Shown piece after piece: positions 12,000 through 24,245 of a DNA stretch of 64,000 nucleotides. Source of the DNA: Sipunculus nudus (lineage: Eukaryota; Annelida; Sipuncula; Golfingiida; Sipunculidae). The stretch lies in the NCBI GenBank assembly GCA_026874595.1, contig CM049309.1, positions 13,192,576 through 13,256,575 on the forward strand, given 5' to 3'. Under the pieces are notes generated by a model, which saw only the letters and a list, made by a program, of their open reading frames with translations, was not told the DNA's origin and did no database searches. The position numbers and the translations under genes are program-made. The first letter of the stretch is position 1, and each line of letters starts with the position of its first letter.

Positions 12000-13945
12000 A
12001 AAATTCTTTTTAAAAATAATACCTCAGGTACTGCTTCCACAAGAAACAGAAAGTGTCTGTTATAAAGAGGTGGTCATGATGAGCGGTTTCCCTTTAAATG
12101 AAGCATGAATTTCACAGGCACACCATATTTTGTTACGGTAAATTTTATACACAACATTAACCATAATGAAACACCCAGTTAAATCTATCAGTAATTAGTT
12201 TAGGTTGAACCCAATTAAATCAGTTTGGATTTTTTGTTTTCCTAAACAGAGCAGAGAGTATCATGGTTGTGTTTGATTAATAAAGGAAAATAAGGATTTA
12301 TCAGGAAAAAAAGGTAATATAACAAACATGCTTGGTAATCTCTGAATTGCAAGCCAATGCCAATTTGCAGCCTGGCTGAGCAGGGTAGCACCACAGTTTG
12401 CCTATCTGGAAGAAATCTGTGGCAGAATCAGTCCTGTGGCATGCTTGCCAGATACCAGAAATACAGCATTAAACTATGAAATAACTTCTTCATTGAGGCA
12501 ATACATAACCCAGTTGCCTTGCTTGTGGTTCAGGTCAATAAGCCAAGCTATTGGAACAGATTTGGTGCAGACAGGTCAGTATATTCTTCCTTTTAAAACG
12601 TTGGCTATGATACAGAGATTGCTTGAAATCAATATCCAGTATTCTTTCATGTGACATACATATCTGCGATGCTGTGACAACGTTTCCAATAGAGACTGAT
12701 TTTTTTTCCGATTGACTGCAGAAGAATGTGGACTGGATTGTAATACCCATAATGCCGTATTGACTGATCCACATCTCTGACTTAGGTGCATGATCGTCAG
12801 CTACTTATGGCATCACAGTGATTAATTTAAAAGTAGTGTGTAATGGTTAATACCACTGGCAGGCTTAAATGTGTGATAACCAAACCTTATAATTTAGTAA
12901 TTCAGTATCAGTACTGGATGAAAATACTTCATTTGTGCCTTGGTTTCTATTATATATATATTTTTTTTCGTTTGGGTTAGGTTATAAAAGGCACACATCA
13001 ATACACTTGTTTCCTCCAAGCATAGTATGGTGCTGTGGTAGAGACAATCTTCTGTAAAAACTATCATGAATTTCATTTCAGCCATTGGCCTGGTTTTTGT
13101 ACATATTGAGGTGAAAACCCCCTTGTACAATATGTGGCAGGGCATTATATATTGTTTATTGTTTGTAGCCTTATAGTTAATCATGAGGTCATGCTGTGAC
13201 ATAAATGGAGGGCTGTTCCAAATTACAGACAAACTTTTTGTATTGTACTCAGGGGAGAATAATTCATTTATTTTCAGCTCAGCACTTTTGTTTTTTGCAA
13301 CATCACAGCTTGACTAATATTAGAAATAAGTGCATAAAATATAAAGAAGGGAATAGAAACCATAGGTCTGGTAAGAGCTTTTATTGGGTCTTGTATAGCC
13401 ATTTTAGTGCAGTGTTACAATAAGAATAGTTCATCCAGATATAATGAAAAAATATATATATTTTATGGTCTATATTTGGCTGGATCCCCTGTGAAGACTG
13501 CAAATGACAAAACTAGTGTAGAGTTTATTTTATTTATTTTAAAAAAATGATGCAGAATTTTTAAGCTGTAAATGCTGAGGATTTAGACATTCTGGTGGGC
13601 TTAATTAATTCATGGTTTTGTCCCCAGACTGGAGGTCGTAAATACTATCAGCACCTCTGCTCTATATCTGCAGCAATAAATCCACGCAAGTCAGATACCT
13701 AAAAATGTTAAACAGATCTATTTCAGACATAATATGTGCATAAATTAGATGAGAGGAACTGTTTGAAATGGTTTACAAATTTGACTATATTAGTATATAT
13801 GAGTGACCTTGAATTTGTCCATTTTAGGAGAAATCTCACAAAACATATCTTGCAATTATTCCTTATGGATAGTTCTGAGAATCTGTGTAACTGAAGATAT
13901 TAAATAGGTTTATCTTTAACCAAAGACAGGTGGTGCCACCTACAA
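12000..13945. other. AT-rich DNA, nothing recognised
   Basis: The longest frame is a 112-codon minus-strand frame at 12894-13232. It has no recognisable motif and an AT-rich, low-CpG sequence, so I do not call it. No repeat shared with the rest of the window was noticed, except 'GGTGGTGCCACCTACAATTTTTTAG' at 13930-13953, which directly precedes the next element. Confidence 0.4.
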
Positions 13946-16900
13946 TTTTTTAGCAAACCTGTGAGCTTATGCGATGATGCGGCGTCGTGTGTCGTGCTTC
14001 GTACATTGTGCGTCGTCCGTCGTCTGTACGTTAACCATAGCTATCTCAAAAACGGCAGGAGCTAGCATCACCAAAATTTTTGCAAATAATCAGTCATCCA
14101 AAAAACTATATCGGATTTTGGGTTTTTTTTTCTTACTGCATTTTCTTAGATTTTATAGGGAAAAAATAAAAAAGCTTTAAAAATCTTCTTCTCCGAAACT
14201 GTCCAGCCAAATTATCCTATATTTCACAGAAATGATCCCTGGAACAATCTCTCTCAAGTTTGTTCGAATGGTTCCAGTTCAGAGATTTTTGGCAGAGTTA
14301 CAGAGGGTTGAACTTTGTCATCTGTCTAAAAAAGCATATTAAAATTTAAATCTCAGAAACGGCTGGAGCTATCATCGCCAAATTTTATGCCAATGTTGGT
14401 CACATAGGTCATATCTGAAATTGAGGTATTGGTGGCGCCACCTGCATCGGCTTTTTTTTTACGGGGTCATCAGTGCCTGTATCACACTGAGGGCTACAAA
14501 AAGCTTCTTCTCTGGAAGCATATGGCCAAAATGTTTAATATCACACAGAAATGATCCTAGGGTAGTGCTTTCTGAAGTTTGTTCAAATGGTCTCTGTTCA
14601 GTGAATTTTGGCGAAGTTATGGGAAGCTGAATTTAGTCATATGCCATAACAGCCCATTTTAGTTCAGTGGCTACAAAGATCTTCTCAAAAACCACTGGGC
14701 CAATTTCTTAAATCTCACACATTAATTATCCTCAGATGTTGATAATTCAAGTTTGTTCAAGTGGTTTTGGTTCACTGCATTTTGGCTGAGTTACGGGAAG
14801 CTGAACCTAGCCAGTTTGCTGTATCTTCCTAAATGAGTTGTAAACCTGCAAAACGTTTTTCGACTGATGCCACTGAAGCCAGTTTGTTAAATATTTTACA
14901 AGAATAATCCCTATAATTATTCTTATAATAATTGTCATTGATGGTTCCACATGAATGATTTTTGGCTGAATTATGGAGACTGAATTGAGTCATTTTACCA
15001 TATATGTAAGTTGTGTGAAGCTGTTACATCTAGCTTGGCACAATTTATCAGCATCTATTACATCATGCCACTAGACATTTAGATTTCAGGTTATCTTTGG
15101 TTTATATTGAAAAGAAAGTTTTTTAAAAGCTTTTAAAAAAATAGATTTGTGATTTAAGTTATTCATCATACCAGGCAATGTTACATTCATGGAGATTCAG
15201 CTCTCTATGGCTTATAAAGACAACTGTACATGGATTATAAATTATTGGTATCCCTACTCAACTTAATTCAAGAATTTGCCATCAGTGAGATATATCTGTA
15301 TTTTAATTTTGCATTCTGTATGCATCTGTTATAATTTTACATATATTCCTGATTTCTTTTTCATAAACAGTCAGCTGAAAAGCATTTTGTATTGGGAAAA
15401 TTAATTTCAAAGTTATTTCATGTAGTGACCACTTTTATGTACAAATGGCAGCACTTGGTTTACCATTGACAGATCGCCAGTGCCTTGATGTTGGCCATTA
15501 GCCAAGATGATGTCAGCTCTATAAATAGTTTGGGCACAGTGCCTGGATTGGAAGAAGTACAGCCAGGTATAGGTCAAGAGTTCACTCAGTGCAGTAGCTG
15601 CATTCTATTTATAGCTTTGGCAGGCTGCTCACTGCATCAGATTTGGCACCAAAGTTCGGCCTGGATGTATTTATAGCATGGCAGACTGCCAACTCTGTCA
15701 GATTATGGAACAGGTCAAGAGTTTTCTCAGTGCAGCCAAGTACAGGTCAAAAGTGCACTCAGTCTAGCCAGGTGCAGTAGCTTGGGGCAGCAATTTGTCA
15801 CAGTTCACTTGTAGGCAACTGCCTTACTCACCTAAGCCTCGTCAGCCCAGTGCATCAAACTCTGGGGAAGTTTGATGTATTGGCCTGATATTTTGACTTC
15901 TCTATGAGTCTTTGATGGTATTCTTTTTTATAAAAAGACTTTTGCATTGTATGCGCCTGCTTATTTCTTCAGGGGAATTTGATACATTAGCGTAAAATTG
16001 GGCATGATTATACATATCGGGTAGCTTTATAGTGTACAAGACTTGTGGCGCCACCTACAATAATTTTGCACAGTGAATGGCCCTGCTTATTTCACATGAG
16101 GGGTTTGACATATCAGTCTGACATTGGGCATATGTATATATCTCTTCGTTGTATACAAGACTGGTGGTGCCAGCTTCAATCATTGTATCTGCATATGCCA
16201 AAACAGAGTTTTGTGGATACTATGTTTTCAGTCAGACGCTGCTGCCGCTGCGACCGCCACTGCCACATAGGTTTCCCAAGAAATCCTCCGTTACCAATGG
16301 GCAGAATTATTTTTAAATTCAGAATTATGATCGAGTCACATATGAACTGCTGCGCCCTCATTTTTGGTTGACTTCTGACCTTTCCTCTCTGCCCAGCGTC
16401 CATTTGTGCGTCTGTTTCCAAACATAAACCCACATATCTCGGGAACCGTTTTACTGATCAGGCTAAACATTTTGTACATAAGTAACCCTTGGATAGCTTT
16501 ATAACATACATTAAAAATGGTAGCGCCACCTGCAACCATTTTTGCACAGCGTCCATCTGTTCATCTGCCTTGGGATAAAATCACTCATATCACTGCATTG
16601 GTTGGACTTATCCACCTGAAATTTTGCTTGTGTATACATCCTTGACAGCTTTCTTGATTTTATGACAAGTGGTGCCTCCTACATTCACGTTTAAGCTGCA
16701 GACATCCAAGCTCATATCTCGGGAACCATTTGACCAGTTGGGCCAGAATTTTGCATGTGTATAGATCTCCCATAGCTCTTTATCATACGCAAAAAAGGTG
16801 GCGCCACCTGTAACCATTTTTGCACAGCGTCCATTTGTTCATCTGCCATGGGATAAAATCACTCTCGGCAGTGGTTTGACTTATCCACCTGAAATTTTGC

Positions 16901-17054
16901 AGATTTATACATCCTTGACAGCTTTCGTGATATTTACTTGCATTGTCCATATACATGTTACACATGTTCTTGAAAGGTAATGGTCCAGCATTGAAGCATT
17001 ATACCTGGTGTAATCTCATTGCACAGGTTCGCATTAGGCCTGTAGGCCTTGTTT
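13946..17054 (+). mobile_element. Family A dispersed element, copy 2 (longest, about 3.1 kb)
   Basis: Head 'AACCTGTGAGCTTATGCG' (13956-13973), CGTC tract, 'GTACGTTAACCATAGCTA', then several diverged units of about 170-180 bp that share 'CACAGAAATGATCC', 'TTTGTTC(G/A)AATGGT' and 'TTTTTGGC(A/T)GAGTTA'. A second core follows ('CAAGAGTTCACTCAGTGCAG', 'GGCAGACTGCCAACT'), then units with the palindrome GGTGGCGCCACC. A 282-bp direct repeat is visible at about 16565 and 16848. The tail is 'GGCCTGTAGGCCTTGTTT'. No transposase or RT frame is present. Extra tandem units explain its length relative to copies 1 and 3. Confidence 0.75.
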
Positions 17055-17152
17055 TTCTTCTTACCTAATGTTAAACCTCCTATCAGAGCCACTCAAAAAA
17101 GTATTGTTAACAGTATCATTCAAAAACTACAGAAATATCTTTCAGAAAGTGC

Positions 17153-17156
<4 letters not shown>

Positions 17157-17217
<61 letters not shown>
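17157..17217. repeat. TA microsatellite, left flank of the TIR element
   Basis: About 30 TA units end directly at the CAGTGGAG terminus of the next element. This fits insertion of a TA-targeting transposon into, or expansion at, a TA tract. Confidence 0.9.
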
Positions 17218-17220
<3 letters not shown>

Positions 17221-18268
17221 TGGAGTGCCGTTCATCCACACATCTCTGGGGACAAGGTTTTTGTTTGGAAAAACGAATGTTCATATGAACGGTCAGGTGT
17301 AAAATAACACGGTGGCACTGATGTCAACAGCCTGATGTTACTACTCTACATGGAACTGTCTCACAGACTTCAGTTATCTTTTAGAGTTTATAAAAAGGAA
17401 CCAGAACTGAATAATATGTGATAAATACTTGTTTACTTACATAGAATGAACAAATTGAGGTAATTTTTATATTTTCAACTACTTTATTAAGATTATTTAT
17501 CATTGAACTTCATGTTTTCTCTTGACGAATGTATGGATATCCGCCATGACAGTTTAACCACCTCTATGTGCTGACATGCGCATCATCTTTTTTCTCATAG
17601 AAACCTATGTGTCTTTGCACCTGATCCTTGAAGTCCCTATTCTTGTAACAACTGTTCTTGATGTCACTTATCTTTGATCTGCCAACACTGAACTCACTGG
17701 CCAACTGCATTGGTGATTCGGAAAGTCTCTCCAAAATGCAGAGACTCTCGTGTTTGAGTCTCATCTGACATGAAACTTGAGTACTGCAATCAGTGTTGTT
17801 GTGATTAAGGTTTACTTAATTGTGAATAAACTTGCGTGTCATGATATATTTAAAGCTTAACTTTATAGAAAACAGATTTGCTTGCTATGTTAAACTGCTC
17901 AAATCAGTACAGCTTGTAAATTGAAATTTAGGGGACTTGACTTGTGGTTGTTTTCAAACCTACAACTGCATGCTCAAATAGTCCAAGTCAAAGTGAAAGT
18001 TTGGCTGTGTCTGCACAACCTGGGTGATTTGGTGTTGTCACACCTGCAGCTCAGCAACTGGTGATGCATTCAAAAATTAGTCATTGCAGGGAGTAAAATA
18101 CATGAGTGTACAATCTTTTTTTTCAGATGCAATTAATATTATTTCCAGATAGCCAAATTTTCATTTGTAAAATTTTCAGATACACTGTCATAATTTCAGT
18201 TCTCAAGTTTCAATTACGGATAAAAAGTTTTTCAGATAAAAGGTGTTCAGATAAACAGTACTGCACTG
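17218..18268. mobile_element. pogo/Tigger-like TIR element (about 1.05 kb, internally deleted)
   Basis: The left terminus, CAGTGGAGTGCCGTTCATCC, matches the reverse complement of the right terminus (CAGTGCAGTACTGTTTATCT) at 15 of 20 positions, and both ends abut TA. This is the terminal form of the Tc1/mariner-pogo superfamily, which duplicates TA on insertion. Inside, on the minus strand, is a relic of a CENP-B-type helix-turn-helix domain (17564-17764). The DDE catalytic part is not visible, so the element cannot transpose on its own. It lies directly next to a second TIR element with only TA repeats between them. Confidence 0.8.
17564..17764 (-). pseudogene. pogo/Tigger transposase fragment, CENP-B N-terminal HTH
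   Basis: This 66-codon frame carries the pattern of the CENP-B N-terminal (psq-like) helix-turn-helix of Tigger/pogo transposases: K4..ILERL (10-14), then LASEFSVGRSKISDIK at residues 21-36, matching the family pattern LA.EF.VG+STISDIKK. In intact transposases this domain binds the terminal repeats and is followed by a CENP-B-type HTH and a DDE domain, for roughly 400-600 residues. Here the frame stops soon after the first helix-turn-helix and nothing catalytic follows, so it is a broken relic. The ATG is uncertain because the true 5' end may lie upstream. It sits inside matching terminal repeats, which supports the assignment. Confidence 0.7.
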
Positions 18269-18282
18269 TATATATATATATA
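18269..18282. repeat. Short TA tract between two TIR elements
   Basis: Seven TA units separate the right end of the element at 17218-18268 from the left end of the next one. Confidence 0.9.
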
Positions 18283-19072
18283 CAGTAGAGCGCCGTATTT
18301 CCGAATGCCAAATTTCCGAAAATTCATTTTTCCGAAACTTAAAATGGGGAACCTAAAATTTACTTCAAGTATGGCAAAACCTAAAATGAGTATTGTAATG
18401 ACGAGTCAGAAGGCCTGCAGTCATGTGTTAAGCCCAGTCGTGACCCTAATTAATTAGACCTGGGCTGATGTTGTCGTTGGGACAAAGGTGTGAAAACAAC
18501 AGCTAGCCTCGCAACGCTCGGCCCCCTGTACCCCTAGCAAGCGACTGAGTAGTTTATCCCAGAGCACTTGTGTGTTATCAACCACATCTCATTTGTACTC
18601 AAGGAAGCATAGTTCGTTGGCTTGGGACAGGATGTCATGCCAAATAACTGAGCAGTTTACTCGCATGAGCATTGGTGAGCTATAATTCATTAAACGTTTG
18701 TGCTTGAGCAGCTTTTATTTGTACCGGTCTTCAATTACGTAGATCGATTAGAAACACTGTGTTCCTTGGCGATGTTATTTGACCTTTCCCTCCAGTGAAT
18801 TTGATGAAAAAAAGAGCACGCACGTCTCCTTAAAGCAGGTTAGACTGATCTTTGCCAATTATGCTCAGCTATAATCCAATATCTTTTATATGTCCAGGTC
18901 GTCAATTACGAATATCGAAAGAAACACCGTGTTCCTCGGGTAAAATGACAATAAATTAATCATTAACTGTCATACTAACTAGCCGCTAGACCCTTGTCCG
19001 CATTTCCGAATGTTCGTTTTTACGAACAAAAATCTTGTCCCCCGACGCTTACTGAAAAACGGCACTCTACTG
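18283..19072. mobile_element. Non-autonomous TIR element (790 bp) with TA flanks
   Basis: The left end CAGTAGAGCGCCGTATTTCC and the reverse complement of the right end (CAGTAGAGTGCCGTTTTTCA) agree at 17 of 20 positions, and both sides abut TA repeats. Subterminal 'TTTCCGAA(T)' motifs occur at both ends. No transposase frame is present, so this is a MITE-like derivative, probably mobilised by a pogo/Tc1-mariner transposase. An internal direct repeat with an offset of 171 bp is visible: 'TCAATTACG(T)A(G/T)ATCGA..AGAAACAC(T/C)GTGTTCCT' at 18731 and 18902. It is richer in CpG than the surroundings. Confidence 0.8.
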
Positions 19073-19260
19073 TATATATATATATAGAAGGTAGTGTTAC
19101 CCTCCGATGTAAAGTGCTCTGTGGCCTACAGACTAGGCCAGAGCAGTATAACTCTAAAGAAAAACAACACTGTTGATCCACAACAGTCTGTTTCACAGGA
19201 TGCGACCCGATCATCAGGTTAATGTGGTTAGATTTTTCATAAGTACTCAAAGCTTGGACT
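19073..19260. repeat. TA tract and unclassified repeat-like segment
   Basis: A TA tract (19073-19086) is followed by a segment whose minus strand reads CTGATGATCGGG..CCTGTGAAAC (about 19188-19219). The core resembles CUGAUGA-stem-GAAA of hammerhead motifs that occur at the ends of Penelope-like elements. I could not find proper stems I and III or a cleavage site, so this is only a similarity. Confidence 0.25.
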
Positions 19261-19769
19261 ACCCTTTTCCAAAAACCTGGATCCCCCTCTGATGACCTTT
19301 TCTATAGAGTGACCTTGACCTGGAATAATTCCATATTTAATCTAATCACACAAATCTTCACTTTCTCAAGGATATTGTTTTTCTTTAATTCAAGGTGGGT
19401 GGCTCCATCTACACTAATTTCTACATTTTATGTGTGGTTTATCTTCATATCAATGCTGCTGTGAGAAACTCAACTCAAAGAACTAATAGACAGACTTCTT
19501 TTCAAGTTTGTATGTAGATGTGGGTCAGGGCCTTATAGCTGATAGCTGTACCAATCAAATAAGACTTGCGATTCCATTTATGTACAGTGTCAATAGATAT
19601 TCATCAGAAGAAGGCTGTCTATTCTAAGGAAGTGGAACCAAGGCCTCGGGATGCTACAGCGCTGCAGTGCCTGAAATATCCAGTTTAAATCCAGTTTTGT
19701 ATATCAGAAATTTTAGGCGTGTTAAATGCATTACTTAAGATATTAAATACTGTACAGCAACAAATTCAT
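19261..19769. other. No recognised gene; possible weak tRNA-like segment
   Basis: Around 19639-19700 'GGCCTCGGGATGC', 'CAGCGCTGCAGTGC' and 'CAGTTTAAATCC' have the look of a degenerate tRNA-derived head with a B-box-like end. No second copy was found here to confirm it. Confidence 0.25.
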
Positions 19770-19925
19770 GTGAATCTGTCAGGGTTCAAGAATGCCAGGC
19801 AAAGTGAAAAAAAAAACTAAAGGACAGCATCCAGGGAAGAATTTGTCTGCACAGAGGTTTTGTTGGCAAGGGAACATTTATTTGTCTGCAGAGTTTAGAG
19901 TGAAATAAATTACAATAGGAAAATG
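19770..19925. repeat. Dispersed repeat family H, fragment 3
   Basis: It shares 'GGACAGCATC' with position 171 and 'GTTTAGAGTGAAATAA' with about 5563. It is AT-rich and non-coding. Confidence 0.4.
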
Positions 19926-22900
19926 AAAAATTGCCTTTGTTAAATTTTTGCATAACCAAAGCTAGCTAAGAAGGGTGTCAGTACATATAGAACATATGGT
20001 TTTCATATATTTTTGGATGTATTACTATCAAAGTATATTAATACTGCAAGTACATGAATACGTGTAATTACAGTTCTAAGAATTCAACATACAGGACAAG
20101 CCAGTCTGGCTTCTGTGACACTGTAACTTTGCTGACACTTTCTGATTACCTGCTTTGCATCTGTAGTTGATGACGGATTATTATAGATTCACCTGCCTGT
20201 TTTACCAGTGATATAAAGGCTGTTTCATCCACATTGATTAATGAGTTACTGAATTAACTCATAACCTATGTTTGCCGGGATGGTCTTAATCTTGTAATAT
20301 GCCAAGCACAACCAACTCTGCTATTTTTAAATTAACGTTTCCTTTTCATCATGGTTGGATGCATTTATAAAACACCAGTGGCTCAATCTATGTTCCCATA
20401 GACATGCAAGCATATAGATAAGGTAACAAAAGCACATTGTAAGGCAAATGTTAGTGTTCACATCAACAAGTTCCTTATGTACAGATTGCAGAATGCATAT
20501 TGAAAGATTTCATATAAATCTGCATGGCAGGGTGCATGATTTCTGTGTTGCTCCTGGATACCATCCGGAACCTTCAGTAATCACTGCATGTAGCAATTTG
20601 TTGTTACAGGTACGCATTCACGTGCCAGATCAGCACATAAGGAATCTTACCTAATTCATTTTGTCAAAACTGATTTTATCCGCATCCCACATGCCACATT
20701 TAGTACATAAGGAATCTTAGCTTTATATTCAGTAAAATATTTTGTCCGACTTCTTGTTTTATAGTCACAAGCTGTAATTTCATGCAAAATTAAACTTCAC
20801 ACAAATTCTCACTTGATTTTCTCTCTAAAGCCAGTGTTCCAACTACCAATTTGTCCAGCTGATTCTTTGCCCGCCAAACAAATTTGTAGGATTGGTAGCT
20901 GAAATCCTGGTGCCATAATTTTAACCAACCAAAAACCATTTTCATGTACAGGAGACAATTTTTCTTGTGTCTTAAAATTTGGATTGTATCATTTGTTATT
21001 GGGAAGTTCTATGCCTTGAGTGGTTTTCACTGTTTAATATGGGCTTGTCCAAGTGAATTATAGACAGATTTAAGATGGTCAAGTTGAACTTATGCTGTAT
21101 TATATTTACTTATTTTTAAGCTCTGTTTGTGATGTAAAGGAAAGTGTGTTTTAAATGCTACATACAGAAACAGTTATAATCCTAATATTGCTCTTGTAGA
21201 CATAGGCAACCTGGGATGAAACAAGCAAGGTCTAAACACCTCCACTGACAAAAATCCACAGTGTGGCCCCATAGCCTATACAGTAACCCCATTTCATAAA
21301 TTATCATTCGTCATTACATTGGAAGGGGAAATATTCTTCAGTTCTTATGTGTTATTTTTGTTTTACTTGAACCACACAGTCTCAATGTTAATGATCTAGT
21401 TATCACAAGAATGGGTACAGGGAAGTAGCTAGCTTAATACACTTTTATGATGATGAAATTCACACTCAATTCTTAGGGGAGGGAAAATGTCTTAAATTAG
21501 ATGGGTTTAGTGATTTCTTAGTGACTCAGCTTAGTAGTTTTACTGTAGTACAAATCAGAAATATGTGGGGATTGTCAATGAAAGCAGTAGTCTTTATATC
21601 TATGTGGTCTAGTGTGATAGTGGCACGTGCTTTCCCAACCCTCATCCTGTTCTCTTATGTCTGTGACCTTCCAATCTCTGGTAGAATAATAATGTACTAG
21701 AGACAGGATGTTGGACCACTAAGGTCCATGGTTTGAATACTGTCTGAATGTCAGAGGCAAAACAGTTAAATCTTCTGTAAGTGTAACTGTGAGTGTCCAC
21801 CTAAGAAACACATTGGTTAATTTTATTATATTACTTCCAGTCAGGAATTAAGAATTATGGCTGTTCTACTCATTCACAGTATGGAGCTTGCAGTTACCTG
21901 AAAAGATGAGACATGCAGCCACATATATATAGTGTTTCCCCTGTCTGGAGGGAGTGGTCCCTGGTGCTGTTATTACCCAGTCGTTCAGTTGATATATTAC
22001 CTAGAGATGACTGGGGTTGAGGCAGAAATATTGTAAAGTAAACCTTACCATACACCAGAACCACCGCAACCAGAGGTCACTACTTATTTACGATGGCCCC
22101 CCTACCTTTCATGAAACCCACCGACCTTGGCTATCTTGGAGGCCACAGGAAGATCTGTTACATGTTATCTGACTCACCTGATTTTGACATCTCCTAAATA
22201 CCTTGCTTTTTATCAGTTTTATGAGTCAGAGATTCTGAGAGATATGATCAATGATATATATTATTTATACTTTAAGGATTTGTTTGTCCAGGCAATTACT
22301 TCAAAATGCTCAGCATGCTATGGGGCATATTATAATAATTATATAAATAGGTTACTAAGCATATTATAATAATTATACAGACAGGTTACTTTAGGTAATT
22401 TATGTATATATGTGTGTGAACATCAAGAAGTTACAGCATTGTGGCATATTATCATTCCAGGTGATTTTTATCTTTATTATACCCTTAATTATTATATTAT
22501 ATTGACTTCTCAATACATTCATAAAACACTGACTTATACAAGAATAATATATATAAAATTCCATAATTGTTTATACTTGTGCATTGTTTACTTAAAAGAA
22601 ACGCTTCCTGTACAAGTAATATAAATTTAATAATAGTTATGCAAAGGAGTGCACCATAAATCCATGAAAACATTAAGCTTAGGTACAGAAGTAATGAGTC
22701 AGGGTGATATTTATATTGATGATCTAATAACATAAGACATCTGTTTCCAAATATTTGCTTGCTTTGGCCTTAAGCATGGCTGTTATGGGTTTACTTGGAG
22801 GTTTACTTGAGGAGACCATCAGACAAGGACCAGACATTACCAGGGTAACCACCCACATCAACCAACATAATATAGCATCCAACGTTTATGACAGCTATCA

Positions 22901-24034
22901 TGATAACTCACTAGGGCAGGTGTTTCAATCAATCTGTCCATCCAAGGTTCTTGGAATATTATATTATACATGTATTGGTGTATACATTTATAAACAGGGG
23001 CACAGAGTGTGTTGCTGATACTGTGGAAAGGACTATGTTTATTTTTCAGGGTTGTTTGAAGAAATTTTCTAAATAGTTACTAGAGAATGCTTATCAGAGA
23101 GCAAATACCTCCACCCAGACCCAGTATTCATATCATACTGAAAGATGTCAAGAAGCCAGCAGTCATGTACTTTATCTGATATCAAGGTCTCCTCCACACC
23201 ACTCACCAAGAGAGTTAGTTTGAAAAATTTAATTTTAATAAAAAGTGCTATTTACTGGTGAAAAAAATGGTTATTTTATATCTATGTATACTGTTTTTTT
23301 TTGGTCTCATGTAAGAGTGTTAATTGGCTATTATACAGGTATTTACTTGGTTCATTCTGTTGTTTATTGACAGTCAGGTGAGGCATTTTGTTTCTTTTCT
23401 AAATTATACAATTCAACAACTAAGACCACCACTGAAGTGTTTTACAGAGATTAGTTTATTTAGTGATTCCACTGCTGTCCATAAAGGTAAACTTACCCGA
23501 AATGTCTGTTAAGGGTATCCTGAGAACCCTTGGCTTAACCCAAGGGGTCAGTAACACCACCCTTCAATGACAGTAAAGCCACCCCAAGTGACCTGTAAAG
23601 CCACCCTCCAGGTCACTCCACTGACTTATTATGTCACCCCAGATCAACCTCGTTAAATTTTGGCTAAGTCAATTTCACTGCAAGGAATTAAGCCAGAATT
23701 TCCTATGTTCCCTGTCAGAGGGAGATCCGGTCTTCTGTCCAGGCTGAATGTGTCATGTAAGTAGGATATCACCTGGCTGTGAATATATGTTTGCTGATGT
23801 ATTAAGATTTCAAATGTTATTATTTCATATATTGATTGGTGACAATAAATTGAACCTATAGTGTACATATTAAATATGTTTATGGCTTGTTATTGGTAGA
23901 GAGTGCTGTAATTTACATAATCACAGTGGTGATTGTATCTTTGGAAATAAAACTTTTATTGGGAACATAGTCATATAGAATTAAAGCTGAATACATCTGG
24001 TTTAATCACATCAATTAATTTGCTATAAATCTGC
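19926..24034. other. AT-rich DNA, no gene recognised
   Basis: Frames of 60-87 codons carry no recognisable domain. Local structures are minor: a 36-bp near-duplicate of an AT-rich 'GCATATTATAATAATTATA' segment at about 22326 and 22361; a short doublet of 'ACATAAGGAATCTTA' at about 20635 and 20704; and two copies of 'TAAAGCCACC' near 23572 and 23597. A possible tRNA-like arm lies at 21690-21762 (hairpin GGACC..GGTCC followed by GGTTTGAATAC), which may be a decayed SINE head. Confidence 0.4.
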
Positions 24035-24245
24035 ATTCTAGTCTAGGCATAAAGTGACCCTACATTTTTGAATATTTCTTTATGATGTTCCTGAATCCAG
24101 GTAATGTGCCGGATCCACATCAATATTTAATTGCTTCTTCTATGGCCCATTCTCTAAAAAATCTGAAAATTTAATGAGATTCCATCTATGATTGTATGAG
24201 TTTATTATATGTTGTGAACAAACACACGTACACACACATACAGGG
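24035..24245 (-). repeat. Dispersed repeat family F, truncated copy
   Basis: This segment matches about 58120-58285: 'GAATATT(C/T)CTT', 'CTCCTGAATCC'-like, 'TCTGAAAATTTAATG', and the edge 'GTGAACAAACACACGTACAC' against 'GTAAACAAACACAAACACAC'. Orientation follows the longer copy, whose CTAGTTT end is on the minus strand. No coding potential. Confidence 0.55.

Noticed and set aside
12894-13232. 112-codon minus-strand frame
   Set aside because: AT-rich with no motif, no CpG retention and no splice-like sites.
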